Source: an uncultured Marvinbryantia sp. (GTDB lineage: Bacteria; Bacillota; Clostridia; Lachnospirales; Lachnospiraceae). From it: a DNA stretch of 64,000 nucleotides. The notes beneath the pieces were generated by a model. The model was not told the origin of the DNA and ran no database searches. It saw only the letters and a list, made by a program, of their open reading frames with translations. Shown here piece by piece: positions 27,485 to 35,882 of this stretch (the stretch's first letter is position 1; the number at the start of each line of letters is the position of its first letter). The position numbers and the translations under genes were made by a program. The stretch lies in the NCBI GenBank assembly GCA_934394985.1, contig CAKRRF010000001.1, forward strand, positions 147,038 through 211,037, written 5' to 3'.

Positions 27485-29554
27485 TTACTGTACCAGTTTT
27501 GTCATGATTTCATTACTTCTTGCAATAAATTTTGTCATAGCTTCCGGCGAAAGCGGTGCATGGCTGAGCATTGCAAGATCATAGAGCTGTTCACAGATCA
27601 TTGGCACATTCTCGCCATCTTTATGATCCAGAATATACTGTACCAGATGATTCCTTGCATTTAATACCAGAGTCTCTGCTCCACCGAACATCGATGGATC
27701 CATACCGCCCATATTATACATTTTCATCATATCCTGCATACGTCTGCTCTCTTCAGAAAGAGTGATCATAGATGCAACCGATTCATTTTTCAGATTTTCT
27801 ACTTTTACATCCAGATTTTCTTTTCCTAAAGCTTTACGAAATACTTCCGTAAGAGCATCTTTCATTTCTGTGGTTACTTCTTCCGTGCCTTCTGCTTTTA
27901 ATGTGTCATTTACATCAGAATCAATTCGTTTAAATTCCACATTCTCTTTTTTCTGTTCTACCATTGAAATGAAAGGTGAATCAATATTATGTTTCAAAAT
28001 AACAGCGTCCAGGCCTTCTTCTTTGAACATATTAATATACTGACTCTGCTGTACTTCATCTGTTACATAGAACAACGTCGTCTTTGGTGCATCTTCTTTC
28101 TGATCCAGATCCTCTTCGAACTCTGCCTCTTCTTTCTTATCAGTGGCATCTGCTTTTTCTACAGTATCTTCTTTTTTATTTTCAGCAATAAAATCATCCA
28201 GGGTCAGATACTTGCCGTCAAGATTTTTCACCAGAATATAGTCCATCATGCGCTCACAGAACTTACTGTCTTTGATACATCCATATTTGATAAACGGACT
28301 GATATCATCCCAGTATTTCTCATAGTTTTCACGGTCTGTCTTGCACATTCCGCTAAGCTTGTCAGCCACTTTCTTGCTGATATAATCAGAGATCTTCTTT
28401 ACAAATCCATCATTCTGCAAAGCACTTCTGGATACGTTCAGCGGAAGATCCGGACAGTCAATGACACCTTTCAGAAGCATCAGGAATTCCGGAATCACTT
28501 CTTTGATATTATCTGCGATAAATACCTGATTATTATATAACTTAATGGTTCCTTCAATGGAATCATATTCCGTATTAATCTTCGGGAAATACAGAATACC
28601 TTTTAAATTAAACGGATAATCCATATTCAGATGAATCCAGAACAGTGGCTCTCTGTAGTCAAGAAATACCTTGCGGTAAAATGCCAGATATTCTTCATCC
28701 GTACAGTCATTTGGATGTTTTGTCCAGAGTGGATGTGTATCGCTGATGGAAACAGGACGTTTTTTAATCTTGGCCTTTTCCTGTGCAGGTGATACCTCTA
28801 CCACTTCTTTTTCACCATTTTCATTCTCTTTTTCTTCTGTTTTTGCATCTTCATGGATATATTCCACTACTTCATCCGTATCCAGCACTTCTTCTTTCAA
28901 GACTGTCTCATACTGAGGTTCTGCGTCCGCATTTGTCAGGAAAATTTCGGTCGGCATAAAGGAACAGTACTTTTCCAGAACTTCACGGGCACGATATTCA
29001 TTAGCAAACTCCAGGCTCTCCTCATTCAGGAACAATGTGATCTCTGTACCAATTGTTGTACGGTTACCTGTCTCCATACTATAGCTGGTACCGCCGTCAC
29101 ATTCCCAATGTACCGGTTCTGCTCCCTCTTTATAAGAAAGTGTATCGATATGGACTTCATCAGCTACCATGAATGCAGAATAAAATCCAAGTCCGAAATG
29201 ACCGATGATCTCATCTCCATTCGCATTATCCTTATACTTTTCAATAAAGTCTGTTGCACCTGAAAAAGCAATCTGTGTAATATATTCTTCGACTTCATCA
29301 GCCGTCATACCAAGACCATTATCGATAAACTTCATTGTTTTATCTTTTGCACTGATCACCACTTCCACTTTTCCTTTATAATCATCTGGAAGAGTGTAAT
29401 CACCGATCAGAGCCAGCTTTTTCAGCTTGGTAATAGCATCACAACCGTTAGATACCAGCTCACGCATAAAAATATCATGATCTGAATAGAGCCATTTTTT
29501 TATAATCGGAAAAATATTCTCGCTGTTAATAGAAAGACTTCCTGTCTTATTCAT
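27485..29554 (-). CDS. htpG: Molecular chaperone HtpG (Hsp90)
   Basis: HtpG is the cytosolic ATP-dependent Hsp90 chaperone. N-terminal ATPase motifs are seen: ELVSNGCDAITKLKKL, FIDNGLGMTADEV and IGHFGLGFYSAFMVAD. The middle domain has NVSRSALQNDG. At 689 residues it is longer than the usual ~620-640 because of two acidic Glu/Lys-rich inserts: residues about 225-265, between the N and middle domains, and about 460-490, near the middle/C-terminal junction. The ATG at 29554 follows GAGAGGTG; the GTG at 29563 is within that site. A CIRCE element upstream suggests HrcA control. Confidence 0.97.
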   Translation of the reverse strand: MNKTGSLSINSENIFPIIKKWLYSDHDIFMRELVSNGCDAITKLKKLALIGDYTLPDDYKGKVEVVISAKDKTMKFIDNGLGMTADEVEEYITQIAFSGATDFIEKYKDNANGDEIIGHFGLGFYSAFMVADEVHIDTLSYKEGAEPVHWECDGGTSYSMETGNRTTIGTEITLFLNEESLEFANEYRAREVLEKYCSFMPTEIFLTNADAEPQYETVLKEEVLDTDEVVEYIHEDAKTEEKENENGEKEVVEVSPAQEKAKIKKRPVSISDTHPLWTKHPNDCTDEEYLAFYRKVFLDYREPLFWIHLNMDYPFNLKGILYFPKINTEYDSIEGTIKLYNNQVFIADNIKEVIPEFLMLLKGVIDCPDLPLNVSRSALQNDGFVKKISDYISKKVADKLSGMCKTDRENYEKYWDDISPFIKYGCIKDSKFCERMMDYILVKNLDGKYLTLDDFIAENKKEDTVEKADATDKKEEAEFEEDLDQKEDAPKTTLFYVTDEVQQSQYINMFKEEGLDAVILKHNIDSPFISMVEQKKENVEFKRIDSDVNDTLKAEGTEEVTTEMKDALTEVFRKALGKENLDVKVENLKNESVASMITLSEESRRMQDMMKMYNMGGMDPSMFGGAETLVLNARNHLVQYILDHKDGENVPMICEQLYDLAMLSHAPLSPEAMTKFIARSNEIMTKLVQ

Positions 29555-29620
29555 TGTAATCACCTCTCGTAAAATTTGGTTATTTTCTGTTGGGGTCTGT
29601 TCCCCACACCATTTACCAAA

Positions 29621-29649
29621 AGTATAATACCGGAAAACAGAGATGTCAA
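29621..29649 (-). promoter_or_regulatory. Promoter of htpG
   Basis: Perfect TTGACA (29644-29649), 17-bp spacer, TATACT (29621-29626). The CIRCE element lies 7 bp upstream of the -35. The leader then contains a small hairpin (TGGGG / CCCCA). Confidence 0.85.
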
Positions 29650-29656
29650 GAGAAAA

Positions 29657-29683
29657 TTAGCACTCAACACAGGTGAGTGCTAA
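29657..29683 (-). promoter_or_regulatory. CIRCE element (HrcA operator)
   Basis: A perfect inverted repeat TTAGCACTC-N9-GAGTGCTAA, the exact consensus of the HrcA-bound CIRCE operator. It sits between the stop of the upstream hypothetical gene (18 bp) and the htpG -35 (7 bp). This implies heat-shock control of htpG by HrcA. The stem is followed by TTTTCTCTT on the minus strand, so it could also terminate the upstream transcript. Confidence 0.95.
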
Positions 29684-29701
29684 TAAAACTTCTATAAACT
29701 T

Positions 29702-30190
29702 TTATGTAAATGGCTTCAGATATTTTTGTACCGCGTCATCCCACGCATGCTCAACGGCTTTATCCATGGAAAACAGAGACAGGGAGGTACCGGAAATACA
29801 ATGCATTGCTCCACCTGAAAAATGAAGATTTAAAAACAGTCCATTTACATCTGCTTCTGAGAAAGAGGTAATCCCGTTCTGATTTAGCAGCTTTTTCACA
29901 TTAGACTGGGATAGCCGGAACACAATTTTAAATTCCAGCGGGGTATGCGTCCCTTTAATCAGACTTAACGCAAAAGGACGTACCTGTTTCCATCTGGAAT
30001 ACTTCATCTGACTCATACCGTATTCCTCCTGTTCTTCACTGGAATAATAAGCATGCTGAAGTGTTCCATCAATATGAAAAGTGTTAAATGTCACAAAATT
30101 TGCTTCAGAAAGAAGAAACGCGTCAAAATATTCTGTCAGGAATAATTTATTCATAAATACTTTTACATCTGAAATCTGAATGGAAATCAT
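29702..30190 (-). CDS. Conserved hypothetical protein
   Basis: The 162-residue protein has no signal peptide or membrane segment. It starts MISIQISDVKVFMNKLF and contains FLLSEANFVTFNTFHIDG, SRWKQVRPFALSLIKG and a hydrophobic beta-rich C-terminal half. The pattern recalls DUF5721, a family largely limited to Lachnospiraceae, but I cannot confirm this. It has a strong SD (GGAGGG) and follows the dihydrouridine synthase gene by 24 bp, so it is the last gene of that operon. Its function is unknown. Confidence 0.85.
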   Translation of the reverse strand: MISIQISDVKVFMNKLFLTEYFDAFLLSEANFVTFNTFHIDGTLQHAYYSSEEQEEYGMSQMKYSRWKQVRPFALSLIKGTHTPLEFKIVFRLSQSNVKKLLNQNGITSFSEADVNGLFLNLHFSGGAMHCISGTSLSLFSMDKAVEHAWDDAVQKYLKPFT

Positions 30191-30214
30191 AAATCCTTTA
30201 CCCTCCTGCCAAAA

Positions 30215-31177
30215 TCAAAGTTCTGTATGCTGTTCTTTGATCTGGCATTCCTCAAAAATACTTTTTGCTGCCAGTTCATAATCAGAAAGGCGCTTTGCTT
30301 TTTTCAGTTTTCCGGACAGTTTCCCCGGATCTTCAAACAGTTTAATCATATAGCTCCAGATCTCTTTCATTTTAAAAAGTACCACTGTCTCCCCGGACAG
30401 TTCTGTGCTATAGGACTCTTCCAGTTCTTTCATAAAGTTCCATATCTTTTGTTTATCCGGCAATGTATTCTTCTGCAGATTCTCTGTCAGCTGCGGATTG
30501 CGCAATACTCCTCTTCCCATCATATAACATGTAATATCCGGGAAACGCATCTGAATCCTTTCCAGATCTTGCCGATCCGTAATGTCTCCATTATATACAA
30601 CCGGGAATTTCCGACATGCTGCCGCTTTGGCAAACACTTCCAGATTCGGTATATTCCCATAAAAATCTTTCTGGGTTCTTGGATGAACTACCAGTTCTTC
30701 CAATGGATACTTCTCATAGATCTCCAGAAGTCTGTCAAACTCTTCCGGATCCTCCTTCCCGATTCTTGTCTTTACCGATATCTTCAGGTTCGTTTTTTCA
30801 AATACCCGACAAAGAAATTCATCTATTTCGTCTGGAAATGCCAGAAAACCGGATCCACGGTTTTTCGATACCACCGTCTTTGCAGGACATCCCACATTCC
30901 AGTTCACCTCGGTGTAACCATAATTCTTCAGATGTTCTGCCGTCCACAGAAAATCTTCCCATTTATTTGTCAGAATCTGCGGCACTACCGGAATTCCCTC
31001 ATTATGCTCCGGCAGAATATCTCCCATTTCTCTTCCGGTAAAAATCTTCTTCGCCTTCGGTTTTGGTTCAATAAACGGAATATAATATTTACGCACTCCC
31101 GGAAAATACCGATGATGGACATTCCTGAACACATAACCAGTAATGCCCTCCAGCGGTGCTACATCATATTGATTCAT
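30215..31177 (-). CDS. dus: tRNA-dihydrouridine synthase family protein
   Basis: Dus enzymes reduce uridines in tRNA using FMN and NADPH. The 320-residue protein has the family N-terminus YDVAPLEGITGYVFR, then EVNWNVGCPAKTVVSKNRGSGF with the catalytic cysteine, VKTRIGKEDPEEF, ELVVHPRTQKDFYGNIPN and the FMN-binding VVYNGDI. The exact subfamily (DusA/B/C) is not clear. The ATG at 31177 is preferred over GTG at 31183. It begins 2 bp after the stop of the L,D-transpeptidase gene, so the two are co-transcribed. Confidence 0.92.
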   Translation of the reverse strand: MNQYDVAPLEGITGYVFRNVHHRYFPGVRKYYIPFIEPKPKAKKIFTGREMGDILPEHNEGIPVVPQILTNKWEDFLWTAEHLKNYGYTEVNWNVGCPAKTVVSKNRGSGFLAFPDEIDEFLCRVFEKTNLKISVKTRIGKEDPEEFDRLLEIYEKYPLEELVVHPRTQKDFYGNIPNLEVFAKAAACRKFPVVYNGDITDRQDLERIQMRFPDITCYMMGRGVLRNPQLTENLQKNTLPDKQKIWNFMKELEESYSTELSGETVVLFKMKEIWSYMIKLFEDPGKLSGKLKKAKRLSDYELAAKSIFEECQIKEQHTEL

Positions 31178-31179
31178 AC

Positions 31180-32064
31180 TCACTCATCTTCCGGGTTGGA
31201 ATAATAACAAATCACCGGAAATCCTTTCCCAATCTTTTCATATAATATTTCCGCCTTATCATAAGGCAGATTAATGCATCCGTGAGATCCCCTTGTATAA
31301 CAGGCATCTCCTCCAAAACTCGGCTGCCATGTAGCATCATGCAGGCCAATCCCCCTGTTAAACGGCATCCAGAATGACACAGGTGTCTGGTAATCTGCTC
31401 CTTTCAGAACTGCTGGCGACTGCTTATACTTCACGCAAAAGATACCTCCGGGAGTCTGACGGCTCGTATTCATCATTCCGGATACAATATCGGTACGTAA
31501 CGTCACTTTTCCATGTTCATACAGCCACAGTACCTGACGGCTCAGATCGATTTCTACATAGGAATCTCCATAATCTCTGACAGAATTGTCACGAGATGCT
31601 GCTTCCGTCAGAAAGTGAAGAGGATGTATCGTGGTTCCGTTTCTTCGAAGCAGTTTGGAAATCTCCTTCACTTCTTTCTCTCTGTCCAGCTTCCATCCAT
31701 AATCTCCCTTTAAACGGATCGTCTTTTTTCCTGTCGTTTCAAATACTTTTGTACGATTCCATGTATCAAAATGCTTCTGAAGACCTTCCACATATTCCGC
31801 AATCCGGTCATCATCAATATCCCAGTGACCATCCGGCCAGTATCTTACCCAGTCCGTAACATCTTCTGCTGTCAGTACGACTCTTCTTTTGCCGAACTTA
31901 TATACTATTTTCATATGCTCATAAGTGCCACCCTTTTCATAAGGATTTACAACTTTTTTCTGGTCCGCCTCTGCTGTCAGTGCTTCATGATAAACGGTGC
32001 CGCCTGCTGCTCCATGAAATGCCAGCATCGCTGCCACCGCTATCGCCTTTATCCCCTGCATCAT
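31180..32064 (-). CDS. Secreted L,D-transpeptidase (YkuD family)
   Basis: The 294-residue exported protein is likely to make 3-3 cross-links in peptidoglycan or attach wall partners. A short hydrophobic N-terminus (IKAIAVAAMLAFHGAAGG) acts as a signal peptide or anchor. The middle region (about 60-150) resembles the PG_binding_4 domain found before YkuD. The catalytic domain has YVEIDLSRQVLWLYEHGK and the active-site motif CYTRGSHGCINLPYDKAE, with His and Cys in place. It is the first gene of a three-gene operon with dus and a hypothetical gene. Confidence 0.93.
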   Translation of the reverse strand: MMQGIKAIAVAAMLAFHGAAGGTVYHEALTAEADQKKVVNPYEKGGTYEHMKIVYKFGKRRVVLTAEDVTDWVRYWPDGHWDIDDDRIAEYVEGLQKHFDTWNRTKVFETTGKKTIRLKGDYGWKLDREKEVKEISKLLRRNGTTIHPLHFLTEAASRDNSVRDYGDSYVEIDLSRQVLWLYEHGKVTLRTDIVSGMMNTSRQTPGGIFCVKYKQSPAVLKGADYQTPVSFWMPFNRGIGLHDATWQPSFGGDACYTRGSHGCINLPYDKAEILYEKIGKGFPVICYYSNPEDE

Positions 32065-32157
32065 ATTCGCTTTCCTTCCCTGTTTCTATTTTATCTATTT
32101 TACCCTATCTGCACTGGAAAATCTATGCATTTTTCTGTAGGAATTCGGCTGTCACAA

Positions 32158-32193
32158 CAAAACTCCGCAGCATCATCGTACTGCGGAGTTTTA
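32158..32193 (-). terminator. Intrinsic terminator after the EF-G paralogue
   Basis: Stem ACTCCGCAG / CTGCGGAGT with ten-base loop, flanked by A-rich and T-rich tracts; it may be bidirectional. It is 60 bp after the gene end. The gap 32065-32254 otherwise holds only the presumed promoter region of the L,D-transpeptidase operon, with no clear hexamers. Confidence 0.8.
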
Positions 32194-32254
32194 CTTCTTT
32201 TGGGAATTATGACTTTTACTTTGAAATCAGGATATCATCCTGTATCCGTTTTCT

Positions 32255-34345
32255 TTATTCCTCCATTGATTTTACTTTACCAGCTCTCGCTTCCACTTCT
32301 TTTGCCTGAATATCGGACGGTGCCTGTTCATATCTTGCAAATTCATATGCAAAAGTACCTGCGCCTCCTGTCATGGAACGAAGCTGTGTAGAATATCCGT
32401 AAAGTTCCATCATCGGAATATCAGCTTCCACAATCTGGTTACCCTTATGATCTGGATTCATTCCAAGTACACGGCCTCTTCGTTTATTCAGATCTCCCAT
32501 AACATCACCGGTAAATTTATCCGGAACTGTAACTTTCAGGGAAGCGATCGGCTCTAAAAGAACAGGTGATGCTTCCATGAAGCCCTTCTTAAATGCCTGC
32601 ATTGCAGCGGTCTTAAATGCCATTTCAGAAGAATCCACCGGATGATAAGATCCATCATACAGAGTTGCTTTTACACCAACAACCGGATAAGCTGCCAGCG
32701 GACCTCTCTGAACAGATTCCTGAATACCTTTTTCTACTGCCGGGAAGTAATTTTTCGGAACAGCACCACCTACGACTTCCTGTTCAAAGATATATGGTGT
32801 CTCCATGTCTCCGGAATTAGCAAATCTCATCTTCACATGTCCATACTGGCCATGACCGCCAGACTGCTTCTTATATTTTGCTTCCACATCGGAACTCTTG
32901 CGGATTGTTTCACGGAATGCTACCTTCGGTCTTTCCAGATCAATCTCAACTTTATATTTGCCAAGAAGCTTGCTTGCAATAATATCGATGTGCTGATCAC
33001 CCATACCATAGATCAGAGTCTGTCTGTTCTCAGCATCATTCACAGCCTTCATAGTCAGGTCTTCCAGCATCATTTTAGAAAGTGCCTGAGCCACTTTATC
33101 TTCCTCTCCCTTATTCTTTGCGAAATATCTCTTATATGTATAAGGAGTAGAAGTGTCTATACCTGCATACTGAATCGGTGTATTCTTGGTAGCCAGTGAA
33201 TCACCTGTTCTGGTAACATTCAACTTGCCGATTGCTCCGATATCTCCTGCATGAAGTTCCGGAACTTCGATTGGCTTGCTTCCTTCCATTACATACAGCT
33301 TATTCAGTTTTACTTCTTCATCTCTGTTTACATTGTAAAGCTGATCATCATTCTTGATAACACCGGATGCCACTTTTACCAGTGAATACTTTCCGATAAA
33401 CGGATCCACGATAGTCTTAAATACAAATGCAGATTTTGCTTTTGCAAAGTCATAATTTGCCTCATAAATTTCGCTGGTCTTCATATTGATACCTGCGATC
33501 TTTCTCTTATCCGGACTTGGGAAGTACTGCACAATATCATCCAGCAGATTGATAACTCCCTGGAAATTCACCGGTGATCCCATTGCCACCGGAACGATGG
33601 AACCATCCTCTACATTCATCGTCAGTGCTGCCATAATCTCTGCCGGAGAGAATGTCTCACCTGCAAAGTAACGATCCATAAATTCTTCTGATGTCTCTGC
33701 AACTGCTTCCAAAAGATTCTCTCTGTATTTTTCCAGATATTCCATAGAATAATCCGGAATATCACACGGCTCTTTCTCGCCTTTTTCCAGCCAGCGTCTT
33801 CCTTCCTGTCTTACTACATTTACATATCCGACAAATCTCTCATTCTCACGAATCGGAAGATGTATCGGAGCAATCTTCTTACCATATAATTCGGTCAGGT
33901 CTTCCACAACCTGGCGGAAGCTGGCATTGTCCACATCCATATTGGATACAAAGAACATACGAGGCAGCTTATACTTTTCACATAATTCCCATGCCTTCTG
34001 TGTACCTACTTCTACTCCGCTCTTACCATTGATCACGATCACTGCCGCATCTGCTGCTGCAGCAGCTTCTTCTGCTTCTCCAACAAAATCAAAGTATCCC
34101 GGTGTATCCAGTACATTTACCTTGATATCACCCCAGATAATCGGCATTACGGTTGTATTTATTGAAAATTTTCTCTTAATCTCTTCTTTATCATAATCAC
34201 TTACTGTATTTCCTTCGGAAACGCTTCCCATTCTGCTGGTCACTCCCGATAAGTAAGCCATTGCTTCTACCAAACTTGTCTTTCCTGAACCGCCATGTCC
34301 TAAAATTACCACGTTACGGATCCTGTCTGTTGTATAAACCTTCAT
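32255..34345 (-). CDS. Elongation factor G-like GTPase (divergent EF-G paralogue)
   Basis: The 696-residue protein has the five-domain layout of EF-G but altered GTPase motifs. The P-loop is GHGGSGKT (residues 16-23). Switch II is DTPGYFDF, with Tyr85 instead of the catalytic His. The usual NKxD is SNMD (135-138). C-terminal domains have GGAVPKNYFPAVEKGIQES and RGRVLGMN. Such features mark the EF-G II-like paralogues rather than the canonical translocase FusA, which is not in the window. Its role may lie in translation under special conditions. It has its own promoter and terminator. Confidence 0.85.
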   Translation of the reverse strand: MKVYTTDRIRNVVILGHGGSGKTSLVEAMAYLSGVTSRMGSVSEGNTVSDYDKEEIKRKFSINTTVMPIIWGDIKVNVLDTPGYFDFVGEAEEAAAAADAAVIVINGKSGVEVGTQKAWELCEKYKLPRMFFVSNMDVDNASFRQVVEDLTELYGKKIAPIHLPIRENERFVGYVNVVRQEGRRWLEKGEKEPCDIPDYSMEYLEKYRENLLEAVAETSEEFMDRYFAGETFSPAEIMAALTMNVEDGSIVPVAMGSPVNFQGVINLLDDIVQYFPSPDKRKIAGINMKTSEIYEANYDFAKAKSAFVFKTIVDPFIGKYSLVKVASGVIKNDDQLYNVNRDEEVKLNKLYVMEGSKPIEVPELHAGDIGAIGKLNVTRTGDSLATKNTPIQYAGIDTSTPYTYKRYFAKNKGEEDKVAQALSKMMLEDLTMKAVNDAENRQTLIYGMGDQHIDIIASKLLGKYKVEIDLERPKVAFRETIRKSSDVEAKYKKQSGGHGQYGHVKMRFANSGDMETPYIFEQEVVGGAVPKNYFPAVEKGIQESVQRGPLAAYPVVGVKATLYDGSYHPVDSSEMAFKTAAMQAFKKGFMEASPVLLEPIASLKVTVPDKFTGDVMGDLNKRRGRVLGMNPDHKGNQIVEADIPMMELYGYSTQLRSMTGGAGTFAYEFARYEQAPSDIQAKEVEARAGKVKSMEE

Positions 34346-34370
34346 ATGCCTTCCTCCAATTCTAGTTTAT

Positions 34371-34389
34371 TGAGATGTAAAACATCTCA
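34371..34389 (-). other. Leader hairpin of the EF-G paralogue mRNA
   Basis: Perfect eight-pair inverted repeat TGAGATGT / ACATCTCA with three-base loop in the untranslated leader, 26 bp before the start codon. Its function is unknown; it may stabilise the 5' end. Confidence 0.5.
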
Positions 34390-34428
34390 CTATGAAGAAT
34401 TAATTATGCCTTTCAGCACCATGGGTAT

Positions 34429-34457
34429 ATTTTACTAAATATTTTTGTAATTTTCAA
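34429..34457 (-). promoter_or_regulatory. Promoter of the EF-G paralogue
   Basis: TTGAAA (34452-34457), 17-bp spacer, TAAAAT (34429-34434) on the minus strand. The 34346-34719 gap is an AT-rich divergent promoter region with no gene. About 190 bp between the two promoters shows no further structure that I can name. Confidence 0.75.
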
Positions 34458-34649
34458 GTAATTTATTCATTTTTACTATATTATTTTTTTATTTTTTCAA
34501 CAACTATGTGAATATTTTCTATATTTTGTATGCAATTCACACAATTTATGTTCGATGCATCAGAGATTCTTTTTGAACAGACTGCTGCTTTCTGTTTTTT
34601 TTCATATCTTATTGCGGTAAATATTTTTACACTTTAAAGCGCAAAATCG

Positions 34650-34679
34650 TTGACATACGAACAGAGAAAATAGTAGAAT
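34650..34679 (+). promoter_or_regulatory. Promoter of tyrA-aroA
   Basis: Perfect TTGACA (34650-34655), 18-bp spacer, TAGAAT (34674-34679). The predicted transcript start is close to 34686, which leaves a leader of about 34 bases before the chosen tyrA start. Confidence 0.75.
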
Positions 34680-34719
34680 AGGGAAAGATATTATTATGAA
34701 AGAAAAGGAACGATTTTTC

Positions 34720-35823
34720 ATGAAACAACAACCATTTACCGTTGGCTTTATAGGCCTGGGACTGATCGGCGGATCTATCGCCAAAGCAATCCGCCACTAC
34801 TATCCGGATACACGAATCATCGCCCATACCAGAAGTCAGTCTACCATACATTATGCATTGAGCGAACAGATCATCGATGCCGCCTGTGATCAGGTGGATA
34901 TGCGTTTCAGCGACTGCGACTACATCTTCTTATGTGCACCGGTGGAAGCCAACGCTTCTTATCTGAAAACGCTGAAATCTGTCATGAATCCTGACTGTAT
35001 TCTCACAGACGTAGGAAGCACCAAAACAGATATCCATACACATATTATTGAGCTCGGTCTGGAGCGCCAGTTTATCGGCGGTCATCCAATGGCCGGTTCT
35101 GAAAAAACAGGCATTGCCAATGCCAAACGACATCTTCTGGAAAATGCTTACTATATTATCACACCGGCTTCTCTGGTACCTCAGAGCGCTGTAGATGATT
35201 ATGTAGAGCTGGTACGCAGCCTGAAGGCACTTCCTCTGGTTCTCGATTACCATGAGCATGATTTTGTCACAGGTGCTATCAGCCATCTGCCACATCTGAT
35301 TGCAGCTGCTCTGGTCAATCTTGTGCATGATGAGGATACTCCTTCCGAAACCATGCGTCTGGTGGCTGCCGGTGGCTTTAAGGATATCACCCGTATTGCT
35401 TCCTCATCTCCTGAAATGTGGGAGCAGATCTGTATGACTAACTCTGAGAATATTCTGAAAGTTTTGAATGATTATATTCACAATCTGGAAGACATACGTG
35501 GTGCCCTGGAACAGAAAAACGGTCCTGCCATCCATACGCTCTTCCAAGAATCCAGAGATTACCGAAATTCTTTCTCTGATCTGTCTGCCGGACCGATTAA
35601 GAAAAGCCACCGTTTATATTGTGATCTGGTGGATGAGGCTGGTGGAATTGCCATCCTCTCAACGATTCTTGCAAGCCGTGGTATTACTATTAAAAATATT
35701 GGCATTGTACATAACCGCGAATTTGAGGATGCCGTACTTATGGTAGAATTCTATGATGCAGAATCAAAAGAACATGCCATAAACGAACTGCGCAGATACC
35801 GCTATACAGTATATGATGTATAA
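34720..35823 (+). CDS. tyrA: Prephenate dehydrogenase with C-terminal ACT domain
   Basis: TyrA oxidatively decarboxylates prephenate to 4-hydroxyphenylpyruvate in tyrosine synthesis. The 367-residue protein has the NAD(P) motif GFIGLGLIGGSIAKAIR, DVGSTKTDIHTH, FIGGHPMAGSEKTGIANA and SHLPHLIAAALVN. The last 75 residues form an ACT domain (VDEAGGIAILSTILASRGI), probably for tyrosine feedback. An earlier ATG at 34696 is only about 10 bases from the transcript start; the ATG at 34720 has AAAGGA before it and is preferred. aroA follows after 59 bp. Confidence 0.93.
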   Translation: MKQQPFTVGFIGLGLIGGSIAKAIRHYYPDTRIIAHTRSQSTIHYALSEQIIDAACDQVDMRFSDCDYIFLCAPVEANASYLKTLKSVMNPDCILTDVGSTKTDIHTHIIELGLERQFIGGHPMAGSEKTGIANAKRHLLENAYYIITPASLVPQSAVDDYVELVRSLKALPLVLDYHEHDFVTGAISHLPHLIAAALVNLVHDEDTPSETMRLVAAGGFKDITRIASSSPEMWEQICMTNSENILKVLNDYIHNLEDIRGALEQKNGPAIHTLFQESRDYRNSFSDLSAGPIKKSHRLYCDLVDEAGGIAILSTILASRGITIKNIGIVHNREFEDAVLMVEFYDAESKEHAINELRRYRYTVYDV

Positions 35824-35882
35824 CCGATCTGCCTGGAAATTCTGATACCCTGAACTGCAATTTTATTGAAACGAGGATAATT

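Noticed and set aside
30227..31204. 325-residue plus-strand open frame opposite dus
   Set aside because: Antisense shadow; the minus-strand gene has all dihydrouridine synthase motifs.
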